A DNA stretch of 64,000 nucleotides from CAZYJR01 sp964647905 (GTDB lineage: Bacteria > Desulfobacterota > DSM-4660 > Desulfatiglandales > HGW-15). This document shows positions 25,247 through 32,371 of this stretch, one piece after another. Position 1 is the first letter of the stretch, and the number at the start of each line of letters is the position of its first letter. The translations under genes and the position numbers were made by a program. Below the pieces are notes generated by a model, which was not told where the DNA came from, searched no databases, and saw nothing but the letters and a program-made list of their open reading frames with translations. Where the stretch lies: assembly GCA_964647905.1 (NCBI GenBank), contig CAZYJR010000011.1, forward strand, positions 41,910 to 105,909. Direction: 5' to 3'.

Positions 25247-25465
25247 ATGAAGTTAACTTACCATAGAGACACGGACTCCCTCTATATTGATCTCTCCTCA
25301 AAGCCGAGCGTGGAGAGCAGGGAGGTTTCGGGTGGCATCGTCCTGGACTACGATGCCGGTGGAAACATTACTGGAATGGACATTGATAACGCCAGTAAAA
25401 AAATTGACCTGAAGGAGCTGATCCTAACCGGGATTCCCTCAGAGGCACAGACCCTCACGGCATGA
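25247..25465 (+). CDS. DUF2283 small protein
   Basis: The 72-residue protein (MKLTYHRDTDSLYIDLSSKP, then GGIVLDYDAGGNITGMDIDNASKKIDL) is a typical DUF2283 member. These are often second genes of small two-gene modules after a DUF4258 or similar gene. The upstream in-frame codons 25148-25246 (ELEGRILRVVTLRDGKTIHN) look like the end of such a partner, so the module may be truncated. No function is established. Confidence 0.78.
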   Translation: MKLTYHRDTDSLYIDLSSKPSVESREVSGGIVLDYDAGGNITGMDIDNASKKIDLKELILTGIPSEAQTLTA

Positions 25466-25498
25466 AACTCATCCGATAATCTGAAAGGATCGATAGTG

Positions 25499-25606
25499 CG
25501 GAGAAAGGCTTCCTCCAGGATGTCGCCCGGGAACAGGGTCCCTGGGGCGGTCACGCGCGGGTTTCCCGCCGCCGGGGAGGCCATGAACCGGTTCAGCCTC
25601 CGGGCT
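25499..25606 (-). pseudogene. Fragment duplicated from an amidohydrolase gene
   Basis: The minus frame reads LNRFMASPAAGNPRVTAPG and then TLFPGDILEEAF. It matches LNRFMASLAVENPHVTALG and TVFPGEEGAGDILEEAF of the amidohydrolase at 24155-25057, with five residues (EEGAG) missing. The DNA is also clearly alike (about 24698-24806). It is the leftover of a second, related gene or of a partial duplication. Confidence 0.8.
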
Positions 25607-25700
25607 CGGGGTGGAGGTGGACGAGGACAAGGTGGAGGCCTACCGTATCGCCTGGTGATGTCCGGGCCGGCCGGTCAAGGGAGGAAAGGAGGTCATTTAC

Positions 25701-26882
25701 GTGAGGCGCCTGTTTCAAAACTGTAGGATTATCGATGGGCTGGGCGGTGTGCTGGAGCACGGCTGGGTATTGGTCAGGGACGGCGGGATAGAGGCGACCG
25801 GCGGCGGGGCCCCGGAGGCCGCTTCGGGCAGGGAGGGTGTCGAGGTGGAGGACCTGGGCGGCAAGACCCTGATGCCCGGGCTGATCGATTGTCACGTCCA
25901 CCTGGTCCTTGACGGGAGTGCCGATCCCATGGGCAGGGCGGCCGAGGCGGCCGATGCCGAGGCGGTCCTCAAGATGGCGGCCAACGGCCTGAAGACCTTG
26001 AAGGCCGGTTTCACCACCGTTCGGGACCTGGGCTCCAAGAACCACATCGATATTCACCTGAGAAACGCGGTGGAGGCGGGACTCACCCCCGGGCCGCGCA
26101 TTGCATGCGCCGGACGGATGATCTGCATCACCGGCGGTCACGGCAACCTGTTAGCCTGTGTGGCCGACGGGCCCGATGAGGTCAGGAAGGCGGTCAGGGC
26201 CCAGGCCGCAGCAGGTGTGGACTGGGTCAAGCTGATGGCAACGGGCGGGGTCCCGGGCATGCCCCACTACAGCCCGGACGAGCTCCGGGCCGGGGTGGAG
26301 GAGGCGCACAAGCTGAACCTGAGAACCGCCGCCCACTCCCAGAGCCTGGAAGGATCCAGGAACTGCGTCCGGGCGGGTATTGACACCGTTGAACACGGGG
26401 TCGGCCTGGACCGGGAGCTGGTGGACGACATGGCCCGGAAAGGGACCTTCCTGGTTCCCACATTTAGTGCGCCGGTAAACATCAGGAAAAAGGGGGAGGC
26501 TGCCGGGATTCCGGCCGAGTTCGTGGAAAAGAGCAAGAGGCTCTTTGACAAACACGTGGCGGGATTCGAGCTGGCCTTGGGGGCCGGGGTGAAGATCGCC
26601 ATGGGAACCGACGCGGGGACCCCCTTCAACCTCCACGGAGAAAACGCCGGGGAGATAGTCCTGATGGCCGAGTACGGCCTCTCAGCGGATCAGGCGATCC
26701 GCTCGGCCACGTCCCGGGCGGCCGAGCTCCTCGGCATGGCGGAGACCACAGGGAGCATTGCACCGGGGAGGCGGGCCGATATTCTGGTGGTCGACGGGGA
26801 CCCCCTGGCGGACCTCTCCATCCTGGCCGATCCATCCAATATCCATTCCGTCTACCGCGCGGGCGTGCTCGTGAACCGCTGA
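25701..26882 (+). CDS. Metal-dependent amidohydrolase (imidazolonepropionase/prolidase-like)
   Basis: The 393-residue protein has the amidohydrolase-1 signature: N-terminal beta-sandwich, LMPGLIDCHVHL (HxH near residue 60), DWVKLMATGG with the likely carboxylated Lys, AAHSQS and VEHGVGLD (His ligands), MGTDAGTPFNLHGENAGE (Asp), and the C-terminal sandwich GSIAPGRRADILVVDGDPLADL. Such binuclear Zn enzymes act on cyclic imides or X-Pro dipeptides. The start is a GTG preceded by AAAGGAGGT 8 bases upstream. Confidence 0.9.
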   Translation: MRRLFQNCRIIDGLGGVLEHGWVLVRDGGIEATGGGAPEAASGREGVEVEDLGGKTLMPGLIDCHVHLVLDGSADPMGRAAEAADAEAVLKMAANGLKTLKAGFTTVRDLGSKNHIDIHLRNAVEAGLTPGPRIACAGRMICITGGHGNLLACVADGPDEVRKAVRAQAAAGVDWVKLMATGGVPGMPHYSPDELRAGVEEAHKLNLRTAAHSQSLEGSRNCVRAGIDTVEHGVGLDRELVDDMARKGTFLVPTFSAPVNIRKKGEAAGIPAEFVEKSKRLFDKHVAGFELALGAGVKIAMGTDAGTPFNLHGENAGEIVLMAEYGLSADQAIRSATSRAAELLGMAETTGSIAPGRRADILVVDGDPLADLSILADPSNIHSVYRAGVLVNR

Positions 26883-27200
26883 TACCGCCCGCCGGAAATC
26901 AATGGGTGCAACATAGCTTGTCACCATTGGCGTGTGTGGACCGATCCTGCCTGTACCGGGGGGACTTATACGGCCCTTGTTCCACGGTTGTTTTCTCTTT
27001 ATAATGATCGCCACCGGGAAGCAAAGTGGTTGCCCGTCGTATGAGCCGACTTCCAATGCTTCCCGCTGAGTTCATCGTACAAAATCGCTGTTGTTTACGG
27101 TCAATGCCTCCTCCGTCGTATCTCGATAACAGTTCAAAAGCGAAGAGCAGTCTGCCGCGCTCATGCCTCTTAGGGCCATGAAGAGAAAGATCGAATTCAC
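26883..27200. other. Intergenic DNA without recognisable genes
   Basis: Short minus-strand frames run through here but lack start signals and family motifs. The GC content is lower than in the flanking genes. Together with the repeat at 27201-27383 it separates the hydrolase from the P-type ATPase remnant. Confidence 0.5.
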
Positions 27201-27383
27201 TAGTTTCCGTCCATAAATGGCCCTTTCTCCCAATCTCGGCGTCGATCTGCGGGGTTGGTCGTGCGACGTACTGCAGTACGCCTCCTCCCAACCCCTTGAT
27301 CTCCTTGACCTTGGAAGAAATTGCTCATTTCTGGCCTGGAAACTCGCTAGTGCCGAGAACGAATTTATGGATGGGCACTCACT
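27201..27383. repeat. Palindromic MITE-like element
   Basis: Terminal inverted repeats TCCATAAAT (27210-27218) and ATTTATGGA (27363-27371), with partly matching flanks, bound about 160 bases. Inside, GGGGTTGG (27251-27258) pairs with CCAACCCC (27288-27295), and the centre holds the perfect 14-bp palindrome CGTACTGCAGTACG (27267-27280). The nested symmetry suggests a small non-autonomous mobile repeat. I recall similar sequences in other Desulfobacterota but cannot verify this here. Confidence 0.6.
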
Positions 27384-27446
27384 AAGCAAAGGGGTTTTGA
27401 GCAACCAAGAACTGAAGCTCCGGCTCTCTTTTGAGTCCTAAACGAT

Positions 27447-27475
27447 TTGAGACGCCTTTAGTGTTATGCTATCGT
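27447..27475 (+). promoter_or_regulatory. Possible promoter of the P-type ATPase remnant
   Basis: TTGAGA (27447-27452), 17 bases, TATCGT (27470-27475). The ATG at 27522 follows with AGGAAGGAGAG upstream. Confidence 0.4.
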
Positions 27476-27521
27476 GTCACGAATCCTTCACGGTGTTTTT
27501 CTTGAGGAAGGAGAGCCTGCC

Positions 27522-28100
27522 ATGAAAGACATTTCTGATAAAGAATGGCATGCTATTGAAGTTTCAGAGGTCATTTCGTTTAACCAGATGACGGTAAGAG
27601 AGATCATCGCAGGCGGGCCGCGTTACGAGATCTCCAGGGCGGGTTATTCGCCTGAAGGGGAGATAATCCCCCTTGAAGGCAGTCCGGAGAATGAAAATGT
27701 TGCCAGAACCATGGCAATCAATGTGTTTGTATTCGGAGAAATGTTTTACCTGTTTAACTGCCGCTCCATAAAACGCCCGGTTTGGCAGTTGGGGCTGTGG
27801 AGCAATCCTCTTTTATGGCTGGGCGTAGCAATAATGATACTGCTCCAGATGGTCTATACCTATACGCCTGTTTTCAACAAGGTTTTCCAAAGCGCCCCTA
27901 TGAGTCTTGCGGAATGGATGCTGGTGCTCGGGATCAGCATGATTATTTTCATCGTGGTGGAAATAGACAAGTGGGTTCGACGAAGCAGGGAGAGTGGGGG
28001 GCGAGTAAAAACGGCTTCTGGTGTCACTGGAACTCAGCCACCCACGGTCGGTCTCTCTTTTTTCTTGATATCCATTCCAATACACGTTAAAAGACCATAA
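27522..28100 (+). pseudogene. Internally deleted cation-transporting P-type ATPase
   Basis: The open frame of 192 residues joins three separated parts of a P-type ATPase. It starts MKDISDKEWHAIEVSEVI, like the N-terminal cation-ATPase domain. It then jumps to MTVREI and GPRYEISRAGYSPEGEI, which is nucleotide-domain sequence. It then jumps to ARTMAINVFVFGEMFYLFNC with the last membrane segments (LGLWSNPLLWLGVAIMILLQ, LAEWMLVLGISMIIFIVVEI). The phosphorylation motif DKTGT, the TGES loop and most of the membrane domain are missing. Both deletions kept the frame. The tail after residue 150 looks unrelated. It cannot be an ion pump. Confidence 0.8.
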
Positions 28101-28586
28101 ACCGACTCTGGAAGCTCAACAATCACGTAAGAACACGGCAGGATCATCCAAACCCGGCCCATGCGGCCCGAGAGGATGTCCATGGCGTCGATCATCGAGA
28201 CCGTTCTCCGCCCGCTGCCGTTCCTCCCCGACAACGCGTCGTCCACTGTTGTGCCCCCGAATCATCTCCCCGTGCCCACTGTCCATCGGACCTTCCACCG
28301 CCGGGCCGAATACCTTGGCGCTTCAACCGACCCGCGACCGGAGCCCCATGTCCCCAAACCCACACCGGAACTCCGGTGTGTCCGTGATGGGAATCATAGA
28401 CCGACAGGACGGCTTCTGCCAAACGTGTCATTCCAAAACGCCGTCGGCCCCGTCCCTGTCCGGAAACAGGCAAAAGGAAACCGGATCACGGTGAGTGAGC
28501 CCGGAATTCGCATCAAAGCCTCCCTACCCAGGCAAAAGGGGGTGGACCAGCTCAGGCAGCCGCTCGGGATAGACGACGGATATTGA
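28101..28586. other. Intergenic DNA, no supported gene
   Basis: GC-rich DNA with only short overlapping frames on both strands, none with a ribosome site or known motif. It may hold decayed coding sequence, but I recognise none. Confidence 0.45.
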
Positions 28587-28664
28587 AAGGCACTTCACCT
28601 GACGGCTCGGCCGTCAAGCCTGCGGCTTGCCGTCCGCTCCGCAGGTGAGCGCCGCGATTATGCA
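28587..28664. repeat. attC-like (integron recombination site-like) hairpin
   Basis: TCACCTG (28595-28601) and CAGGTGA (28642-28648) form the outer arms of a GC-rich imperfect hairpin. The 3' side reads GAGCGCCGCG then ATTATGC, close to the attC end GAGCGCCGCG-GTTRRRY. The core G is changed and one A is inserted, and the 5' core is degenerate. AT-rich small genes follow directly, as cassettes would. It looks like a decayed attC. Confidence 0.42.
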
Positions 28665-28700
28665 ACGGTTGCTTAAAATGATTAAATCGGAGAAAATGAG

Positions 28701-29027
28701 GTGAGTGATCTTTTCAACCAGATATACGGCCTTATCAAGGCTGGCGAGGTTTTGATATCGGAGCATGGATATGATGAATTGGCTGAAGATAACTTGTCAA
28801 TCCGAGAAATCGTTGAAGGTGTAGCAAACGGGACAATTGTTGAAGAATATCCCCAATACCCCAAAGGTCCATGTATTTTGGTTTTGCAGCAGGAACGGTC
28901 AGGAAATCCTGTCCATGTTGTATGGGGTATTCCAAAAGGGCTTGATAAACCCGCCGTTCTGGTTACTGTCTACAGACCAGATCCGGAACGCTGGGATGAA
29001 AATTTCTTATGGAGAGACAAAAGATGA
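28701..29027 (+). CDS. DUF4258 protein, probable toxin-like partner of a two-gene module
   Basis: The 108-residue protein (LIKAGEVLISEHGYDELAEDNLSIREIVEGVANGTIVEEYP, then GPCILVLQ and VHVVWGI) fits the DUF4258 family, thought to be RelE-like in fold. It starts with a GTG. Its stop overlaps the ATG of the next small gene (ATGA). The region is AT-rich compared with its surroundings and follows the attC-like site, which suggests a mobile cassette. Confidence 0.78.
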   Translation: MSDLFNQIYGLIKAGEVLISEHGYDELAEDNLSIREIVEGVANGTIVEEYPQYPKGPCILVLQQERSGNPVHVVWGIPKGLDKPAVLVTVYRPDPERWDENFLWRDKR

Positions 29028-29242
29028 AACGTCGGAAAAAAATCAAATATATCCATGAAGGGCAATATGTTGCTGAAGTGGAGGTTGAACTGATGGAAGA
29101 CGAGATTGGGTGGTCTCCTTATATTAGCGTAGAGGATGCTTATAAATTGGATGATGTGCGGGATGCGCTTCGTAACGGAGATTTAAAATCAGCAACAAAA
29201 TATGGACGTATTTACGAGCTTCGTCCAGTGGCTCATCAGTAA
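29024..29242 (+). CDS. Small antitoxin-like partner of the DUF4258 protein
   Basis: The 72-residue protein (MKRRKKIKYIHEGQYVAEVEVELMED, then GWSPYISVEDAYKLDDVRDALRNGDL) resembles small proteins encoded after DUF4258 genes. The 4-base overlap supports joint expression and an antitoxin role by inference. The frame can be read from an ATG five codons upstream, but the overlap favours 29024. Confidence 0.68.
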   Translation: MKRRKKIKYIHEGQYVAEVEVELMEDEIGWSPYISVEDAYKLDDVRDALRNGDLKSATKYGRIYELRPVAHQ

Positions 29243-29244
29243 AT

Positions 29245-29337
29245 CTTCAGAACGTCAAGGGTCAAACAAAGCCATATCAAATGCGTCAGTTTCTGAAACT
29301 GGTTGAGAAATGCGATCTAAAACTGGAGGATGAATAA
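29245..29337 (+). pseudogene. C-terminal fragment of a HicA toxin
   Basis: The frame reads LQNVKGQTKPYQMRQFLKLV and ends LKLEDE before TAA. It matches the end of the intact HicA at 44121-44381 (LNLQKEGNKAKPYQVKQVRN). The N-terminal part with the catalytic His is missing; the fragment starts directly after the stop of the preceding small gene. It overlaps the hicB ATG by one base. Confidence 0.75.
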
Positions 29338-29561
29338 TGCGAGATTATCATATTAACATTTTTTATTCGGACGATGACGATGGTTACATCGCCGATATAC
29401 CTGATCTTGAGGCATGCTCTGCATTCGGCGAAACTCCCGATGAGGCGTTACGCGAGGTCCAAAAAGCTAAAAAACTATGGTTGGAGGCTGCACGAGCAGA
29501 GGGAAAACCTGTTTCGCCTCCGAAATATCGGCCGGTTATATACCAATCGGTATCAGCTTAA
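29337..29561 (+). CDS. hicB: HicB-family antitoxin, toxin partner decayed
   Basis: The 74-residue protein has the HicB partial RNase-H fold (YSDDDDGYIADIPDLEACSAFGETPDEALREVQKAKKLWLEAA). It lacks a DNA-binding tail, as short HicB proteins do. Only the last 30 codons of hicA remain upstream, so it is an orphan antitoxin. A protective role against HicA toxins elsewhere, for example that at 44121-44381, is possible. Confidence 0.85.
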   Translation: MRDYHINIFYSDDDDGYIADIPDLEACSAFGETPDEALREVQKAKKLWLEAARAEGKPVSPPKYRPVIYQSVSA

Positions 29562-29671
29562 AGCTACAGAGAATATTTTTATGATTACGACCGAACAGTT
29601 GGGTTAACCAGACGCCGAGAAGGCCCTCTTCCTCATAGTATTCGATGAAGCATTTTCATAAGATACAAAAC

Positions 29672-31006
29672 TCATAGCTCCCGCGCCACCGAGATTACGG
29701 CCTCACCCAGAGTATCGACCAACTCGTCGATCTCCTCCAGGGAGATTGTGAGCGGAGGGCCGATAAGGGCCATGTCTCCAGCGGCCCCGCGGTCGCAGCC
29801 TCCCGATGGCAAGATGGCCAAGCCTCTTTCCAGGGCGGCTTCGTAGACCCTGGTATGGACGTTCAGTTCGGGATCGAAGGCCTCTCTTGAGCTTCTATCG
29901 CGGACGAATTCGAGGCCCCGCATCATGCCCATCCCGCGCACGTCTCCCACCAGAGGGTGATCAAGGAGCTTTTCCAGGCGGGCGCCGAGGTAGCGGCCCG
30001 TCTGTTCGGAGCGCTTCAAGAGATCGTGTTCATCCATGAAATCCAATGCAGCCAGGCCGCCCGCCATGCCCAGGGGATGCCCGGAGTAGGATTGGCCTGC
30101 TGCAAAGGTCCCCGGGCCTTCTGCTATTGTCTCCGCCGTCTCACGATTGATCATTGCTCCGGCCAGTGGATAGTAGCCGCCGCCTATGCCCTTGCCGAAG
30201 GCGATCACATCGGGCCGGCCGGGGAAGCGGTCGGAAGCGAAGAATTTCCCGCCGGTCCTGCCCGCGCCTGTCATGACCTCGTCCGCTATGAAGAGAATCC
30301 CGTGCCGGTCGCAGATTTCACGTATCCTTCCGAAATAGTCAGCCGGTGGAACGGCCGCAGCGAGCGCGCTTCCAACCACGGGCTCCGCGATAAACGCCGC
30401 CACCGTGTCGGGGCCCTCCTCCAGGACGGCGTTTTCCAACGCCTGAGCGCATTCCAGGCCGCAGCTCTGCGGATCGCGCCCGAACCAACAGCGATAGCAG
30501 TAGGCCGGCGGAATGTGAACGGAGTCCCTAAAGAGGGGCTGAAAATCGGAGCGGCGGGCGGCAAAACCGGACCATGCAAGCGCCCCCATGGTTATTCCGT
30601 GGTAGCTCTGCCAGCGCGACACTATCTTGTGCCGCCCGCTCTCTCCGGCCCGGATGTGTCTTGTTCGGACCAGCTTGACCGCGGTCTCTATTGCCTCTGA
30701 GCCGGAGTTGGTGAAGTATACCCGTCCCATGGGCTCATCAGTGAGCCGGCAGCAGCGTGCGGCCAGCTCTTCGGCTGCGGGTGTGGAGAAGTGGAAGCGA
30801 TAGACATAGGACAGCCTCCCGGCTTGCTCTTTCATCGCAGCGACTATTTCCTGGGCGCTGTGGCCGTAGTTTGCGACCAGCGCCCCTGAGCAGCCGTCCA
30901 GGTATCTCTTCCCTTCCTGATCGAACAGGTAGACTCCCTCGCCGCGGACGATTCGCGGGTAGGTCCGGTTGAGGTCCTGGGTGACCAATCGATTCTGAAG
31001 CGACAC
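29672..31006 (-). CDS. Class III PLP-dependent aminotransferase
   Basis: The 444-residue protein has the class III layout: YLDGCSGALVANYGH, TNSGSEAIETAVKL for cofactor phosphate, WQSYHG stacking region, FIADEVMTGAGRTG with the PLP-binding Asp, and AFGKGIGGGYYPLAGAM with the Schiff-base Lys. Relatives are omega-amino-acid or beta-amino-acid transaminases; the donor cannot be fixed from the sequence. It starts with GTG after GGGAGGA. It is monocistronic. Confidence 0.92.
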   Translation of the reverse strand: MSLQNRLVTQDLNRTYPRIVRGEGVYLFDQEGKRYLDGCSGALVANYGHSAQEIVAAMKEQAGRLSYVYRFHFSTPAAEELAARCCRLTDEPMGRVYFTNSGSEAIETAVKLVRTRHIRAGESGRHKIVSRWQSYHGITMGALAWSGFAARRSDFQPLFRDSVHIPPAYCYRCWFGRDPQSCGLECAQALENAVLEEGPDTVAAFIAEPVVGSALAAAVPPADYFGRIREICDRHGILFIADEVMTGAGRTGGKFFASDRFPGRPDVIAFGKGIGGGYYPLAGAMINRETAETIAEGPGTFAAGQSYSGHPLGMAGGLAALDFMDEHDLLKRSEQTGRYLGARLEKLLDHPLVGDVRGMGMMRGLEFVRDRSSREAFDPELNVHTRVYEAALERGLAILPSGGCDRGAAGDMALIGPPLTISLEEIDELVDTLGEAVISVAREL

Positions 31007-31320
31007 GTCGTCCTCCCTTCTTCTCCCTTCCGCACCAGGGGCCCACGCCGGGCACGGCGTGATTCCCGAGATCCGGCTTCATTGGACCGCCTGTCAATCC
31101 GGATCATCAAGCTCATGGGCGGGACCGTACGACAAAAATCGGATGCCCGCAACGTCCAATATGAAAGAATATTTACCCATCCAATTGTACTCCAGGGTCA
31201 TGGGCAAAAATCCTTTGTCAAGCAAGGCCGTGGAATATAGAAAGGTGAGGACGGGATGGCAGCAGCGCGCGGGAAAGCGGTACCGGAAAGAACGTCAAGC
31301 GGGTTTTACGAGGAGATGAG
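31007..31320. other. Divergent intergenic region
   Basis: This lies between the divergent aminotransferase and thioesterase genes. Toward the aminotransferase a TTGACA near 31091-31096 has only a poor -10 (GGATCT). Toward the thioesterase, TTGTCA and TATAGA near 31215-31241 are spaced too closely to be convincing. No gene is seen. Confidence 0.4.
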
Positions 31321-31785
31321 ATGAGTGATCGAAGGTTGAATCCGGAGTATGTGGAGGCGGTGGCCGGACTGGTAAACCGGTCGCCCTATTTCAAACTGCT
31401 CTCCATGAGGCTTGAAGACCTCGAGTGGGGGGAGTCGTTTCTGGCGATCGATCTGGGAGAAGACCACCTCCAGCCGTACGGGATGGTTCACGGGGGGGTG
31501 TTCGCGTCGATTGTCGATGCCGCGGCCTTTTGGGCGGCGTTCTCGCGGATGGAGGATGATGCGGGCCTCACCACGGTGGAGATGAAGCTGAACTATCTCG
31601 CGCCGGCCCGGAAGGGTCGATTGCAGGCCAGGGGCCGCTGCATCAAGCTCGGTAAGTCCTTGGCCCTGGCGGAAGCAAGTGTCTTTGATCAGGAAGAGAG
31701 GCTCTTGGCCCATGGGACGGCCACGATGATGTGCGTTCCCCTGCAACTGGAGGGCTACCAGGACCTGCCGCCAAAGTTGCTGTAG
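31321..31785 (+). CDS. PaaI-type hotdog thioesterase
   Basis: The 154-residue protein shows the hotdog thioesterase motif: YGMVHGGVFASIVDAAAFWAAFS (HGG followed by the acidic catalytic residue region), then TTVEMKLNYLAPARKGRL. It probably hydrolyses an acyl-CoA. The ATG overlaps an upstream GAGATGAGATG stretch; the start shown has GAGG upstream. Confidence 0.88.
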   Translation: MSDRRLNPEYVEAVAGLVNRSPYFKLLSMRLEDLEWGESFLAIDLGEDHLQPYGMVHGGVFASIVDAAAFWAAFSRMEDDAGLTTVEMKLNYLAPARKGRLQARGRCIKLGKSLALAEASVFDQEERLLAHGTATMMCVPLQLEGYQDLPPKLL

Positions 31786-31794
31786 CGTTGTCTC

Positions 31795-32055
31795 CTATTT
31801 GTAGACATCCCCTCTCGGGCCTATGTGGTCCACATAGACGAGATCCAGATCTCGATCGTACCAGAATATGATTCTAAGGTCCCTTATGCGTAGCCGGTAA
31901 TATCCAGACCATTCCCCTGCCATAGAGCTAACACCTTTTTGGCCTAATGGATTGTTTTCAAGGTCTTTGAGCTTTTCTTTGACTTGATCTTTGGACTTTT
32001 TAGGAAGTCGACTAAGGTACCTGGCTGCGTGACGGTGTAGGACGACTTTTCCCAT
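31795..32055 (-). CDS. relE: RelE-type mRNA interferase toxin
   Basis: The 86-residue protein (VVLHRHAARYLSRLPKKSKDQVKEKLKDLENNP, then WSGYYRLRIRDLRIIFWYDRDLDLVYVDHIGPRGDVYK) has the compact RelE fold with the conserved YRLRIxDxRIIF core. It should cleave mRNA at the ribosome. The antitoxin gene lies 3 bases upstream. Confidence 0.9.
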   Translation of the reverse strand: MGKVVLHRHAARYLSRLPKKSKDQVKEKLKDLENNPLGQKGVSSMAGEWSGYYRLRIRDLRIIFWYDRDLDLVYVDHIGPRGDVYK

Positions 32056-32058
32056 CGC

Positions 32059-32256
32059 TCAGAGGTCATTCAGGTCCGTATAGGCGCCCTTGTTGCCGGT
32101 CTCGCGGTCCAGGCGGGCCTCTTTGAGTTGTCTGCCAGCCTCTTCATCCAGATCCCAGCCTAGAAGCTCTTCCATCTTTCTAAAGTCCTCGAGTGAGATG
32201 ACGACTTCTTTGGGTTTGCCTTCTTCGTCTACTATGTACCTTTTTTGAATCGTCAT
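32059..32256 (-). CDS. Antitoxin of the RelE module
   Basis: The 65-residue protein begins MTIQKRYIVDEEGKPKEVVISLEDFRKMEEL, as in short Phd-like/RelB antitoxins that precede RelE genes. GGAGCAAAGG lies upstream of the ATG. A promoter TTGCCC, 17 bases, TAAACT sits at 32286-32314. Confidence 0.82.
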   Translation of the reverse strand: MTIQKRYIVDEEGKPKEVVISLEDFRKMEELLGWDLDEEAGRQLKEARLDRETGNKGAYTDLNDL

Positions 32257-32285
32257 GGCCTTTGCTCCTGTTATTGGTTCATATT

Positions 32286-32314
32286 AGTTTAGAGAATTAT
32301 CGCCGTTGGGGCAA
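32286..32314 (-). promoter_or_regulatory. Promoter of the RelE module
   Basis: Minus strand: TTGCCC (32309-32314), 17 bases, TAAACT (32286-32291). Confidence 0.45.
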
Positions 32315-32371
32315 GGGTGTTCGTATGGCGGGCGATTCTCTCTTTGAGTGCCGGGGGAGTGCGGTTGCGGG

